Shown: positions 18,901-26,106 of the stretch, piece after piece
Layout: each line of letters opens with the position of its first letter
Numbering within the stretch: position 1 is the first letter of the stretch
Origin: Armatimonadia bacterium
Lineage (GTDB): Bacteria; Armatimonadota; Zipacnadia; Zipacnadales; JABUFB01
Assembly (NCBI GenBank): GCA_039679385.1
Contig: JBDKVB010000164.1
Location: 1-41,051 of the forward strand
DNA: 41,051 bases
Direction: 5' to 3'
Program-made: the position numbers and the translations under genes
The notes under the pieces: model-generated
Told to the model about the DNA's origin: nothing
Databases searched by the model: none
What the model saw: the letters and a program-made list of their open reading frames with translations, nothing else

Positions 18901-20008
18901 GCAGCTATGGTCGAACCCCGGCGCAGCGGGCGCTCTGTCAGTGGACCTGCGCGATCAGATCATGGCGCGGTATGTCTACTGGCTGAAGCTCGAGCTGCGC
19001 GCGGGAAGCAAGGCCCGCGTCCTGAGCCCGCAGGTACGCAGCGTGTTCGTGGTGTCGCCGCTATCGCTTCCCGGGAAGCTGCAACTGGGCGACAACCGTA
19101 TCCGCTTCGTGGCCGGGCCGGTGACCAGCCCCATCAAGACCTCGTGCCAATGGACCGAGCGCTACCTGACAGACCTGGGGATCGACCTCAAGGCTTTGAG
19201 CTACTACCACAACAGCGGCGAGGCGCTGCAGAATCTGTTCATCGTGCGGCCCGGCGAGACGTGCCCGGTCAAGGTGTCGCTGCTGGGACGTGAGGCGAAG
19301 GGGCAACTGTTTGTGGAGCCGCACTCGCGACTGCTTCAGGCCGGTGCGCCGCAGTCGCTATCGCCGGGCAAGCAGCAGGCCGAGTTCACGGTAAGCCTGC
19401 CGGACGCTCCCGAGGGCAGCATCGAGGCCTTCGACCTCGTGCTGCGTGAGGGAGACTCCGAGAGGCGAGTGACGGCGCAGGTGCTCGTCGCTCAGTCGGC
19501 CCTCACCTGTGAGGCCGAGGACGCCGCGAAGCTGTCTGGTGGCGCGCTCATCTCACCGCTGGCAGAGCTTGGTGGCGCGAAGGGTGTTCGGTTCGAGAGC
19601 CCGGGCGAGATGGCCTTCGAGGTAGACGCGTCGAAACAGGGGGAGTATGCGCTGTGGCTTCGTGCCCGCTGGGAGCCTGGGAGCAGGACGTCGATGACGC
19701 TGACTCTGGACGGCGGCAAGGCCCGCCAACTGCAGGCCGAGGCGATGATCGGGTTCAGCGACTGGACCTCGGAGTCCCGAGCCCACACCAAGATGTTCGC
19801 CCACTTCGGCGAGCAGTACGGGCAGTGGTCGTGGTACCGTATCGGCGGCGTCAACCTGACGCCGGGCAAGCACACGCTGGCACTCGGAGCGCAGAGTGGG
19901 GCCTTCTTCGACTGCCTGACTCTGCTCCCCGCGACTGACGCCATGGACCGGGCGGCGATGAACCTGTTCCAGAACTGGAACTTCGCGCCCTGGTGTGAGC
20001 CGCTCTAG
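15929..20008 (+). CDS. Giant secreted protein with LamG, transglutaminase-like and CBM6/35-like regions
   Basis: The 1359-residue product starts with a signal peptide (MSGPVLSVATVALVLCSLPVAAQ). Of three in-frame ATGs the one at 15929 is preferred because GGAGG lies 8 bases upstream; 15914 is the longest form. The order of regions is: a CPEC-containing N-terminus with a beta-sandwich; a carbohydrate-binding-like region near 140-310; a LamG domain near 340-540; a region near 700-830 whose Cys-His-Asp pattern (C771 in DQCGPLNFTMRKLLLAAGI, H796/H797, D812 in LLDLSP) recalls transglutaminase-like proteases; beta-sandwich regions; and a C-terminal CBM6/35-like domain (about 1190-1350, opening CEAEDAAKLSGG). 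I do not recognise the whole architecture. The lyase gene lies just upstream, so a cell-surface glycan or glycoprotein target is likely. It ends 2 bases before the convergent gene at 20011. Confidence 0.75.
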   Translation: MSGPVLSVATVALVLCSLPVAAQEPWVCPECRYRTQITAPTVSREAESRQVECALDLPQLLQQAGVEGKFDPASLRLVEGGKQVPFVYRTEYNPRLRHDEAYLAWTSRSRPGETSTCDVYWDTEEAGVKALTFAPAALPVENLLRNPGFEQAEGNRPVGWEVSSPALVSLGSWAKGTGQRSLRIAVDDTTPAEADRTLYLSQTVDVARFAGQEFLFECDLLAERAAYGCPVSVRIEQYRADGSRLGWFAIQPRWLTVELAQGQLVQLSERGTLSPQTATIKVSIALRCYVNDADTGRRVEGPESHFTVRLDRLVLRPGQRWPWPGLSHAGFVAGALPSAPVNHAFEFRGKRRLAFNGGSEGTRTNNLEGDASTVHWGLERGTLELWCRPNWDAEDGVERTLFYGLAYNHRLQSQLRKRGSDGRNALEFAIVDSGGTRRSVSAQAEFRAGVWSHLAATWDFPRAQLELFVNGRLIASTGPGDTPWPCSREHTVEGMAPGIGISETDTRSLPMQAFLGGDRNWDEPGSAQAAIDEFRISDSVRYQGDFTPPREEFALDGATRALFHFEDDGQGVHAADDGIVGGYLGCDVDPQLEQAPLEVRKGDTITEQKVTVRPHASEALFQSNRAENRMKVTRPVEQLPDPRFIDFRTRSVERVVKGNGEEFQLSVGGDYQPLMRAITFEHAAAEQSRATLLPRWRANDNVVPFSFQSLAQTLAPGAKDDAEKAFEVFRYALQSTNYYDAGYCETLPTRHRERVSYTLLKHLNIYPFDQCGPLNFTMRKLLLAAGISSNDAPGTHHQFEQAFYDGSLRLLDLSPRMYWLNWDNRARLSLRGLEENPYLKVRQGGDANAWLPGRRSQASFGTAERPHNMDFNLRPGERASVSWHNEGRWFELTEKREPIRLEKIPPYFGNGALLCDLTADGGACERTNLSAATTPEGPALSLARTDAPGVLLYRAQCPYILSDGKLTGEYSAATAGDITVSLSFDEGRSYQQLWSNPGAAGALSVDLRDQIMARYVYWLKLELRAGSKARVLSPQVRSVFVVSPLSLPGKLQLGDNRIRFVAGPVTSPIKTSCQWTERYLTDLGIDLKALSYYHNSGEALQNLFIVRPGETCPVKVSLLGREAKGQLFVEPHSRLLQAGAPQSLSPGKQQAEFTVSLPDAPEGSIEAFDLVLREGDSERRVTAQVLVAQSALTCEAEDAAKLSGGALISPLAELGGAKGVRFESPGEMAFEVDASKQGEYALWLRARWEPGSRTSMTLTLDGGKARQLQAEAMIGFSDWTSESRAHTKMFAHFGEQYGQWSWYRIGGVNLTPGKHTLALGAQSGAFFDCLTLLPATDAMDRAAMNLFQNWNFAPWCEPL

Positions 20009-20010
20009 TC

Positions 20011-20376
20011 CTAAGCCGACTTGGCGGCGGCTGCGAAGAGGCCCATCCCGAGCGCGACGGCGACGATGGCCCCATATTGCATCGGTGTGAGGCTGGACTT
20101 GAACAGCAGCGCCAGGGCGCCCTGGGCACACAGGAAACCGCCAGCGGTGCCCAGACCCAGCGCAAGATTCGGGTTCATGCACTTGTACAGCAGCATCAGG
20201 AGCCAGATGCTAGAGGCGCCGAAGACGTTGCCGAGGATGAAGCAGGGGACAAAACGCTGCGGGGCTGTGCTGCCGTAGTTGAAGATGATCTGGGCCGCGG
20301 CCTGCATGGCCCAGTAGATGACCAGCCAAAGGATGTACACGAACTGCCTCCGTGATGCGCTGCTGTTGTGATACAT
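20011..20376 (-). CDS. Small four-helix membrane protein (DMT/SMR-like)
   Basis: The 121-residue product has four hydrophobic segments: about 12-32, 48-65, 72-93 and 99-116. Motifs such as NVFGASSIWLLMLLYKCMNPNLALGLGTAGGF resemble the repeat unit of drug/metabolite (SMR/EamA) transporters, in which a half-size protein works as a dimer. The ATG at 20376 was chosen because a promoter-like TTGACG-17-TTTGAT pair lies at 20407-20435, inside the longer frame that would start at 20430; the Shine-Dalgarno match is poor for either. The gene converges on the giant secreted protein with only 2 bases between stop codons. Transport substrate is unknown. Confidence 0.65.
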   Translation of the reverse strand: MYHNSSASRRQFVYILWLVIYWAMQAAAQIIFNYGSTAPQRFVPCFILGNVFGASSIWLLMLLYKCMNPNLALGLGTAGGFLCAQGALALLFKSSLTPMQYGAIVAVALGMGLFAAAAKSA

Positions 20377-20406
20377 CGGCCGGGTCTGCGGAACCCACGG
20401 TAGCCG

Positions 20407-20435
20407 ATCAAACTGCAAACCGCCTCGCACGTCAA
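20407..20435 (-). promoter_or_regulatory. Candidate promoter for the small membrane protein
   Basis: On the minus strand TTGACG (20430-20435) and TTTGAT (20407-20412) are separated by 17 bases. The -35 matches 5 of 6 and the -10 matches 4 of 6 consensus positions. Transcription would begin around 20400, 24 bases before the ATG. Confidence 0.45.
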
Positions 20436-20521
20436 GGGGCCGAAGTGCCCTGCGTCGTGCCGAGAGGGTCGTCGGGAGCCAGTATGCCCTTGTGTCGATG
20501 TGGATCAGGAGGGAACGGACG

Positions 20522-21067
20522 GTGTGTGACCTTCGTAGCCAGGCTCAGCCCTACCTCGACTTCGTCTGCCGCGAGTACGGCCACAAGGACAGGGCACATG
20601 ACTTCCACCACATAGAGCGCATCGTGAGTCGGCTCCCCATGCTGTCCGAAGGCCTATCCCCGCAGTGGGATCGCCTCTACTTCCTGGCCTGCTTCCACGG
20701 GTTGCATGCACGGATCCAGAACGAGGAAGCCTTCCGTGAGCGCGTCGAGGCCTTTCTGGGTAGCTTGGGGTGGCAGGACACTGCTGATCTCTTGGCGAGC
20801 CTTGCGCGCCACCTGAGAGCTCCTGTGACCGTCGAAGAGCAGATCGTGCATGACGCGAACTACCTGCAGTTGCTCGGGGCCTTTGGTGTTGCCAAGGCCT
20901 TCCTCACCGGCGGGGCGCTGGGGCAGTCCTTCGAGGAGACAGCGGACATCTTCGAGCACCAATATCTCGATCGGGTGGAGTTTCTGACGCCTGTCGGCAG
21001 GAGGATGGCCGCCGACAGCCGGGCGTACACCAAGGACTTCCTGCGCCGTCTGCGCGAGGAATGGTAG
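20522..21067 (+). CDS. HD-domain phosphohydrolase homologue with altered HD dyad
   Basis: The 181-residue product resembles single-domain HD proteins of the YedJ type. It has the first His motif (AHDFHHIERI, H29/H30) and the later Asp motif (IVHDANYLQLLGAFGVAKAF, D111). The central metal-binding His-Asp dyad reads His59-Gly60 (ACFHGLHA), so the Asp is lost. A perfect AGGAGG (20507-20512) stands 9 bases before the GTG at 20522, which decides this start over the in-frame GTG at 20492. The enzyme family hydrolyses phosphate esters of nucleotides; here activity is doubtful. It is divergent from the small membrane protein and convergent with the Fpg-like gene. Confidence 0.75.
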   Translation: MCDLRSQAQPYLDFVCREYGHKDRAHDFHHIERIVSRLPMLSEGLSPQWDRLYFLACFHGLHARIQNEEAFRERVEAFLGSLGWQDTADLLASLARHLRAPVTVEEQIVHDANYLQLLGAFGVAKAFLTGGALGQSFEETADIFEHQYLDRVEFLTPVGRRMAADSRAYTKDFLRRLREEW

Positions 21068-21098
21068 AGGAGTACGCCCGTCTGCAGGTCGTGCGGGG

Positions 21099-21974
21099 TT
21101 ACCTCTCTGTCTTCTGCGTCCGTCGGTCTTGCTTCGGAGGCGCGGGCTGACACTCCGGGCATGTGTAGACTGCGCCGCCCAGGAAGCTCTCCTTGAGGAT
21201 CGCCGCCTTCCCGCAGGCGGGGCAAGGCTGACCGGCCGCTGCGGCGCTCAGCAGACGCGCATACCCACCGGTCTCGTCGAAGAGGTCATGCTCATCGGTC
21301 CGGCCTTTGAGCCCGATCGCGCGCTGGATCACTTGCACGACGGCCTTGTAGAGCGCAGTGCGCTGCGCCTTGGTCATATCTACCGCTCGGTAGCGTGGGT
21401 GAAGTCGTGCGGCCAGGAGGATGTCCTGCAGGTAGCCGTTCCCGATGCCCCAGGCGCCGGGCTCCGAGATCAGGAAGAACTTGATGGCCCGTTTGTCATC
21501 GGGCGTCAGATTCGCAAACAGGCTCTCGAAGTACTCTCGCGTGAATCCCTCATCGGTCGGCTCCAGTGACCGCTTCGCGTACCACGGGTACACCTCAAGC
21601 CCTTCCGGTGTGAAGAGCTGGCACGACCCCCAGCCCTGGACCTTGACGCTGAGGAAGGTGCCGTCGCTGAAGCTCAGCAGCAACTGGTGCTTCGCCGGCA
21701 CCGTCTCTGCCGAAGCGTGATATAGGATGCGTTCCCCACCACCGCCGAGAAGCACCACATGACCGCTGCTGACGCGGACCAGAATCAGCGAGCCGCTCGC
21801 CTCGGACCCAAGCACCGACTGGCCCTGGAGGATGCTCGCGTACTCCTCCGGCGGGCGGTTGTAGAAGGCGAACTTGTGCGGCGAGTTGCCCCGCATCGCG
21901 GACCCAATCTTCTTGCCCGCCAGCGTCTCGGTGATCTGTCCGGCAAGGGTCACGGCTTCCGGGTGCTCAATCAT
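21099..21974 (-). CDS. Fpg/Nei-family DNA glycosylase homologue lacking catalytic residues
   Basis: The 291-residue protein aligns by eye over the full Fpg fold. The N-terminus reads MIEHPEAVTLAGQI where active enzymes have M-P-E-L-P-E. The helix-two-turn-helix region is clear (AWGIGNGYLQDILLAARLHP). A C-terminal zinc finger has CPAC and CPEC pairs separated by 17 residues. However, the Schiff-base nucleophile Pro2 is Ile, and the segment matching the catalytic R-R-G-K-Y-L reads ASGSLI, so the Lys is Ser62. This subgroup, with 'MIE(I/H)PEA' N-termini, is often annotated as endonuclease VIII but probably binds rather than cuts. The start at 21974 has GGAGG at a 6-base spacing; it overlaps the upstream gene by 8 bases, which implies translational coupling. 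Confidence 0.85.
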   Translation of the reverse strand: MIEHPEAVTLAGQITETLAGKKIGSAMRGNSPHKFAFYNRPPEEYASILQGQSVLGSEASGSLILVRVSSGHVVLLGGGGERILYHASAETVPAKHQLLLSFSDGTFLSVKVQGWGSCQLFTPEGLEVYPWYAKRSLEPTDEGFTREYFESLFANLTPDDKRAIKFFLISEPGAWGIGNGYLQDILLAARLHPRYRAVDMTKAQRTALYKAVVQVIQRAIGLKGRTDEHDLFDETGGYARLLSAAAAGQPCPACGKAAILKESFLGGAVYTCPECQPAPPKQDRRTQKTER

Positions 21975-23016
21975 GACGTGCCTCCACCAGGGACTGCTCG
22001 ATATGAGAGACTGCCTGCGCATCGGAGTCGCGGATCTCAAGGAGGGTCTGCGCATACCGCTCGCGCACCTCAGGATCGAGGAGCCGTTGCTGAGCCTCCT
22101 GCGAGAAGTCGCTCTTCAGGATGTCCTCGAGCTGGTACCTCAACTCGCAGCTTCGTTCATAGCCTTCGGCGGCCAGAAGCAACTCTGTCCCGCCTCCGGG
22201 CAGCGCTTGGGCCGCATCGCGCAGGAAGGGAGCCGCCGAGGTGTGGTCGTCGAGCATCATGTTGTAGCAGAGCACACAGAGGTAGCGGAACCAGAGACCG
22301 TTGTCCTCCCGCTCCACTTCCTGGGCGAACTCCGGGTTGCGTAGGGTTGACGCCAGGACCTCATAGGCTTTGAGCCCGGCGTGGCGACCACCAATCTCCG
22401 GCGTGCGTACCAACTCCACGGCCAGTTGCAGGGCCTCGGTGTAGACGAGCGGCAAGGGCAGCGCTTCGCACTTCGCACCCAGGGTAAGGTACTCTCTCGT
22501 CTGCCCGTGCCAGTCCTTGATGACGTCATAGCCCCTGAACCTATTGGGCCCGCCGTAGGGACTCGACCCCAGGAGTATGTCGCCGCCGCTCTCATAGCCG
22601 GTGATGAGTACCCAATCGGAGGCGTCCACCACGTGCCCTCTCAGCATCACAGCAAGGCCGCGGCTGATGCTGTCGGTGATGCGCTGAAGGTCCTCGGCCC
22701 GGTTGCCCCTGGGGTGCCAGCGGTACCTGTAGCCGACCGCGTCGAAGGCACGGCGGAACAGGTCGTGCACATCGGCTGAGACGCTCTCGAACCCGTAGAA
22801 GCCAGGGTTCCACAGCTCATGGCCCATGGTGAATCGAAAGGCGACGCCGGTCACGCCCATGATGCTGTGGTACGGCACCTCCTCACCGACACACTCCACC
22901 ATGCGGGTGAGAGCCGAGGCGAACTCGCACATCTCGCCAGTGCTCCAGTCCAGGGGCCTGACGCCCTCCAGGTACGTCCTGTTGCCCTCGGTCTTGAGGC
23001 TGATGGCTCGTGACAC
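21967..23016 (-). CDS. BtrH/C39-like papain-fold protein, cytosolic
   Basis: The 349-residue protein has no signal peptide. Residues 20-190 look like the papain-like domain found in BtrH-type and C39-like proteins. The signs are a candidate nucleophile Cys30 (STGEMCEFASAL), the motif MGVTGVAFRF (residues 53-62), and GYRYRWHP near 95-102. A 'DWVLITGYESGGDILLGSSPY' segment takes the place of the usual 'H-xx-xxGY' catalytic-His strand, with Asp-Trp instead of His, so it may be inactive. Residues 195-349 are helical and unassigned. The start is GTG, with GAGAGGAG at a 9-base spacing. The middle-domain pattern recurs in the secreted protein at 23595-25736 of the same operon. The domain assignment is by eye and tentative. 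Confidence 0.65.
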   Translation of the reverse strand: MSRAISLKTEGNRTYLEGVRPLDWSTGEMCEFASALTRMVECVGEEVPYHSIMGVTGVAFRFTMGHELWNPGFYGFESVSADVHDLFRRAFDAVGYRYRWHPRGNRAEDLQRITDSISRGLAVMLRGHVVDASDWVLITGYESGGDILLGSSPYGGPNRFRGYDVIKDWHGQTREYLTLGAKCEALPLPLVYTEALQLAVELVRTPEIGGRHAGLKAYEVLASTLRNPEFAQEVEREDNGLWFRYLCVLCYNMMLDDHTSAAPFLRDAAQALPGGGTELLLAAEGYERSCELRYQLEDILKSDFSQEAQQRLLDPEVRERYAQTLLEIRDSDAQAVSHIEQSLVEARHD

Positions 23017-23077
23017 CGTGTCCCGCTCCTCTCTTGGTGTTGGGGCCTTCCCTCACAGGTGCCGTTGCCGGTGCTCC

Positions 23078-23536
23078 TCAGTGCTCCTCAGCCCGGTACT
23101 TCTCCAGGGCCTTGCGCACCCCCGTCTGCATCCAGCCGTTCTGGATCCACGGTATCGCCTCGAGCTGGCTGCGAATCGACTTCCCTCCGCTGCCGCAGTG
23201 GGGCTCGAAATCCGCCACCTCGCGGTCAAGCATCTCCGCAGGGACGCCAATCGCCTCGGCACAGGCCATGGCTGCAGCAACCAGGGCCCTCGCGATCTCT
23301 TGCGGTTGTTTCTGGTCGCATCCCAGCAGGGACCGGAGACGTATGATGTCCCGCTGGGCGCCCTCGGGGTAGTTCCAGAACCGGCTCAGGAAGTCGCCGA
23401 CACACACATCCTCCTGGTAGTCGGACCTGGCCTCATACTCGCCTGCATACAGGTCGGGCTGCAACGCCTCCATCGTCTCGCAGGCATCCAAAACGCCGTT
23501 CATCACCGTCCGGAGGAGCTTCCAGTCCGTGCTCAT
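23078..23536 (-). CDS. Hypothetical protein in papain-fold operon
   Basis: The 152-residue product is not recognised. It is soluble, acidic and predicted mainly helical, with three or four helices, two widely spaced Cys near the middle (CVGDF, LLGCDQ) and a Trp-rich C-terminal part (IPWIQNGWMQ). The gene sits 58 bases after the secreted protein gene and 61 bases before the cytosolic papain-fold gene, so it is in the same operon. GAGG lies 4 bases before the ATG. It may be an adaptor or immunity-like partner for its neighbours, but there is no evidence beyond position. Confidence 0.7.
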   Translation of the reverse strand: MSTDWKLLRTVMNGVLDACETMEALQPDLYAGEYEARSDYQEDVCVGDFLSRFWNYPEGAQRDIIRLRSLLGCDQKQPQEIARALVAAAMACAEAIGVPAEMLDREVADFEPHCGSGGKSIRSQLEAIPWIQNGWMQTGVRKALEKYRAEEH

Positions 23537-23594
23537 CTGTCCTCACTTCCTCAAAGGTACGGGGACGCCGCCATCCCGCGGTCGCTACGCCGTC

Positions 23595-25736
23595 TCACCA
23601 CGTAGCCACAGCCTGCCGCAGGGCCTCGATCCCTGCCCGTTCCTCCGCGATGCCCTGGTCCAGGAGCGGCAGCATCACCACGAGGTGCTCCGGGTCTCGC
23701 GCGAACTTGAGGACGTTGGTCTCCATGGGGTCACCGGCATGGGCTGCGACGCGGTAACGCTCATACAGCGCGAAGGCCTTCGCGTAATGCTCGGCGGCCT
23801 CAAGGAGCGGCTGTCGGGCGTCGTCGCCGAGGGTGTCGGCTGCTTGACGAAGCCACTCGGCGCAGCACTTGCGGGCACTGAGGCGTTCGAAGGTCGCCCA
23901 ACAGAACCACTCCGCGCGCTTCTCGAAGCTCTTGCTTGAATCCGCAACGTCTCTGCGGTACGCCTCCAGCGCCGCCAGGCCCTGGGCCACACCCCCATGC
24001 TCATGAGGTGAGGCCTTCTGCAAGGCCCGCTGCAGGGCCTCCCTGTAGAGCTCCTTGTGCGGCCTTGGCTTGCCGGTGCGCTCAAGAACATAGACCCAGG
24101 CCGGCTGCAGGTCGCCGAGCGCAAGCCAGCCACGCCCGACGGGTGCCTCGAACCAAACCTGCCTCACGCCGTCTTTCTCGCGGTAACCAGTGAACAGGCC
24201 GCCGTCCCACTGCTCACTGAGGACAGGAGTGCCCGCGTCCACCTGCGGCTTGACGAAGGCCCAGAGACGATCGGCCTCCTTGACCGGCACACCCTTGTAG
24301 GAGTAACCGAGACGCTGCGTAAGCCAGCGGAAGACCTCGTAGGGGCCATCGGCCTTCGGGTTTCCGCACACACCGAGGAAGGCAGTCGGCAGGCTGTCAT
24401 AGCCGTAGCCGAAGCTGAACGCCCAGCCGGTGCCCGCCGTGAACTCGGCAAAGGTGATCGGTGTTCCGGCGTGGTTGAGAGCTTGAACGTGCGCCAGTGG
24501 CACCCCGGCACCCAGATAGGGTACGCTCTCGTCCGTCAACTCACGGCCTGCGGGCGCCGACAACGCCTCGGGTCGCACCTGTCCCGGAAGCACCTCCGCA
24601 GCCGCCAGCGCCTCTTCCATACTCTCCGCGGCAGCCGCTAGCTCCTTGCGGAGGGGCACCAACACCTGCTCGGCGTGCGCCTTCTGCTTGTCGAGTCTGC
24701 CCACGAGCTGCTCCAGCCTCTCGCCACCCTCACCTGTCAGGGACGGGTGCAGAAGCGTCTGGGTTCGGTCGTAGTGCTTCGCCGTCGCCTCCAGACAGGG
24801 GCGCACAACAGCCGGGAAGCTCAGCGCTCGTTGCCGCAGGTAGGCCGAGACCGCCCGGGCACCGGCATCCATCCGGACAGCGTTGTCACGGGCATCGGTC
24901 CAGCCCTTCTGCGATCGCTGCTCACACTCGGCGCAGAATCCCGGCACCTCGGACATCTGCTTGATCCACAGGTCCATCGCCTTCAGGCCATACACCGCCT
25001 GCCGGGTGCGACCGAAGGGCCTCTCCCCACGTATCCTGGCGACAGCCAGGCGCAGCATCTCCAGGTCGGCATCGAGCGCCGGTGTCGTGGTCCGCGCCGG
25101 TGACAGCGCCCAGGCCCCCGAGACGTAGGACACCGGGTTGTCCAGGTAGCCATTGAGGCAGGCGCCGAGGAGCCTGCCCGTCTCGGGATCGGCCTCGGTG
25201 ATGATCCCGGCCCAGGCCCAGGGGACAAAGCCATGGGGCCCCTTGGTCTCCCACTCGCGCTCGATAAGTATGACGTGGCCCGCACGCATCTCCTTGTGGA
25301 ACACCGCAGCGACTGCTCGGCGATGCGCGAGCAGGGCCTTCGGGTCCGGGCTCTCTGCTTCGGGGAGACGCAGCTTGCGGGCAGTCAGCCCCAGACTCCT
25401 TGCGAGTGGGCGGATCGCAGGGGTACTCAGCCACGAGGCAACATGCCACCAGGACGTGCAGGGCTCGCAGGGGTCAAGACCGGGGCAGAAGGCACTCGCC
25501 GACCGACAGAAGACCGTCTGGTAGTCGCCGTCGCGACCAAGCAGCCTTGCGGCCGCCACGAGCGATAGCGACACGGAGTCTTGCGACATCCCTTCGCCCT
25601 TCAGGCTGAGGGAAGCGTAGTCGGGTACTGCCGATCCTCCATCACGGCAAGTCGAGTCGCCGCGAGCAGTTCCGCATACCAGGGCCAGAATGAGGACAGT
25701 GGCGAGAGCCTCGCACACCGTTACACAGGTTGTCAC
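23595..25736 (-). CDS. Secreted protein with two papain-like (BtrH/C39-type) domains
   Basis: The start is GTG at 25736, with GGAGG at a 6-base spacing, and it opens a signal peptide (about 1-25, ALATVLILALVCGTARG). The product is 713 residues. Region 1 (about 25-260) is rich in Cys at FCPGLDPCEPC and has a Trp-rich 'HGFVPWAWAGIITEADPETG' strand pair as in C39-like folds. Region 2 (about 400-600) contains GTGWAFSFGYG, PTAFLGV and LGYSYKGVP. These line up in order with GVTGVAFRFTMG, PGFYGF and VGYRYRWHP in the cytosolic operon partner. The rest is helical, and the C-terminus (600-713) holds TPR-like helices. Catalytic Cys and His could not be assigned with confidence. Probably an exported or surface-exposed peptidase-like or binding protein. 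Confidence 0.65.
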   Translation of the reverse strand: MTTCVTVCEALATVLILALVCGTARGDSTCRDGGSAVPDYASLSLKGEGMSQDSVSLSLVAAARLLGRDGDYQTVFCRSASAFCPGLDPCEPCTSWWHVASWLSTPAIRPLARSLGLTARKLRLPEAESPDPKALLAHRRAVAAVFHKEMRAGHVILIEREWETKGPHGFVPWAWAGIITEADPETGRLLGACLNGYLDNPVSYVSGAWALSPARTTTPALDADLEMLRLAVARIRGERPFGRTRQAVYGLKAMDLWIKQMSEVPGFCAECEQRSQKGWTDARDNAVRMDAGARAVSAYLRQRALSFPAVVRPCLEATAKHYDRTQTLLHPSLTGEGGERLEQLVGRLDKQKAHAEQVLVPLRKELAAAAESMEEALAAAEVLPGQVRPEALSAPAGRELTDESVPYLGAGVPLAHVQALNHAGTPITFAEFTAGTGWAFSFGYGYDSLPTAFLGVCGNPKADGPYEVFRWLTQRLGYSYKGVPVKEADRLWAFVKPQVDAGTPVLSEQWDGGLFTGYREKDGVRQVWFEAPVGRGWLALGDLQPAWVYVLERTGKPRPHKELYREALQRALQKASPHEHGGVAQGLAALEAYRRDVADSSKSFEKRAEWFCWATFERLSARKCCAEWLRQAADTLGDDARQPLLEAAEHYAKAFALYERYRVAAHAGDPMETNVLKFARDPEHLVVMLPLLDQGIAEERAGIEALRQAVATW

Positions 25737-26106
25737 ATCGCACCTCCCACTTGCGCGACACCGTGTGCCGCTTGCCCCCGCGCCTCCCTTGACGGGCGGC
25801 CAGGCAGTACCCTTCCGCGTCTGGCGTCTGCTTCCTGCCTGAGGAAGGGCCTTGCGGGGGACAGCAGGGGGCAAGGGCGTCGGAAGTGCACAAGGAAGAA
25901 GGAAGTTGAAGGACCTTCTCTCAATGTTACTCTGTATATGTGGTCAACGTAGCCCGGTGGCACTCAGCAGGTGCTGGAGTGGACGTGACCCGCTCTGTGG
26001 GCCTGACTGGGCTCTGGCCTCCGTGCGCGCTCTCGTGTTGAGGGTTCGCCTCTGTGTACATGCCTGCACAACCTCCAGCGCCAGTGCCCCTTCGGGAGTG
26101 AGAGCA
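25737..26106. other. Divergent intergenic region
   Basis: This 370-base gap separates the papain-fold operon (leftward) from the ankyrin lipoprotein gene (rightward) and must hold promoters for both. It contains a locally A+T-richer patch at about 25895-25945 and a 6-bp stem with a 5-base loop at 25831-25847 (CTTCCT/AGGAAG). I could not pick a convincing -35/-10 pair on either strand, and no small gene is evident. Confidence 0.5.

Noticed and set aside
20430-20492. Longer starts for the small membrane protein (20430) and HD-like protein (20492)
   Set aside because: A promoter-like pair lies inside the first, and a perfect AGGAGG supports the GTG at 20522 for the second.
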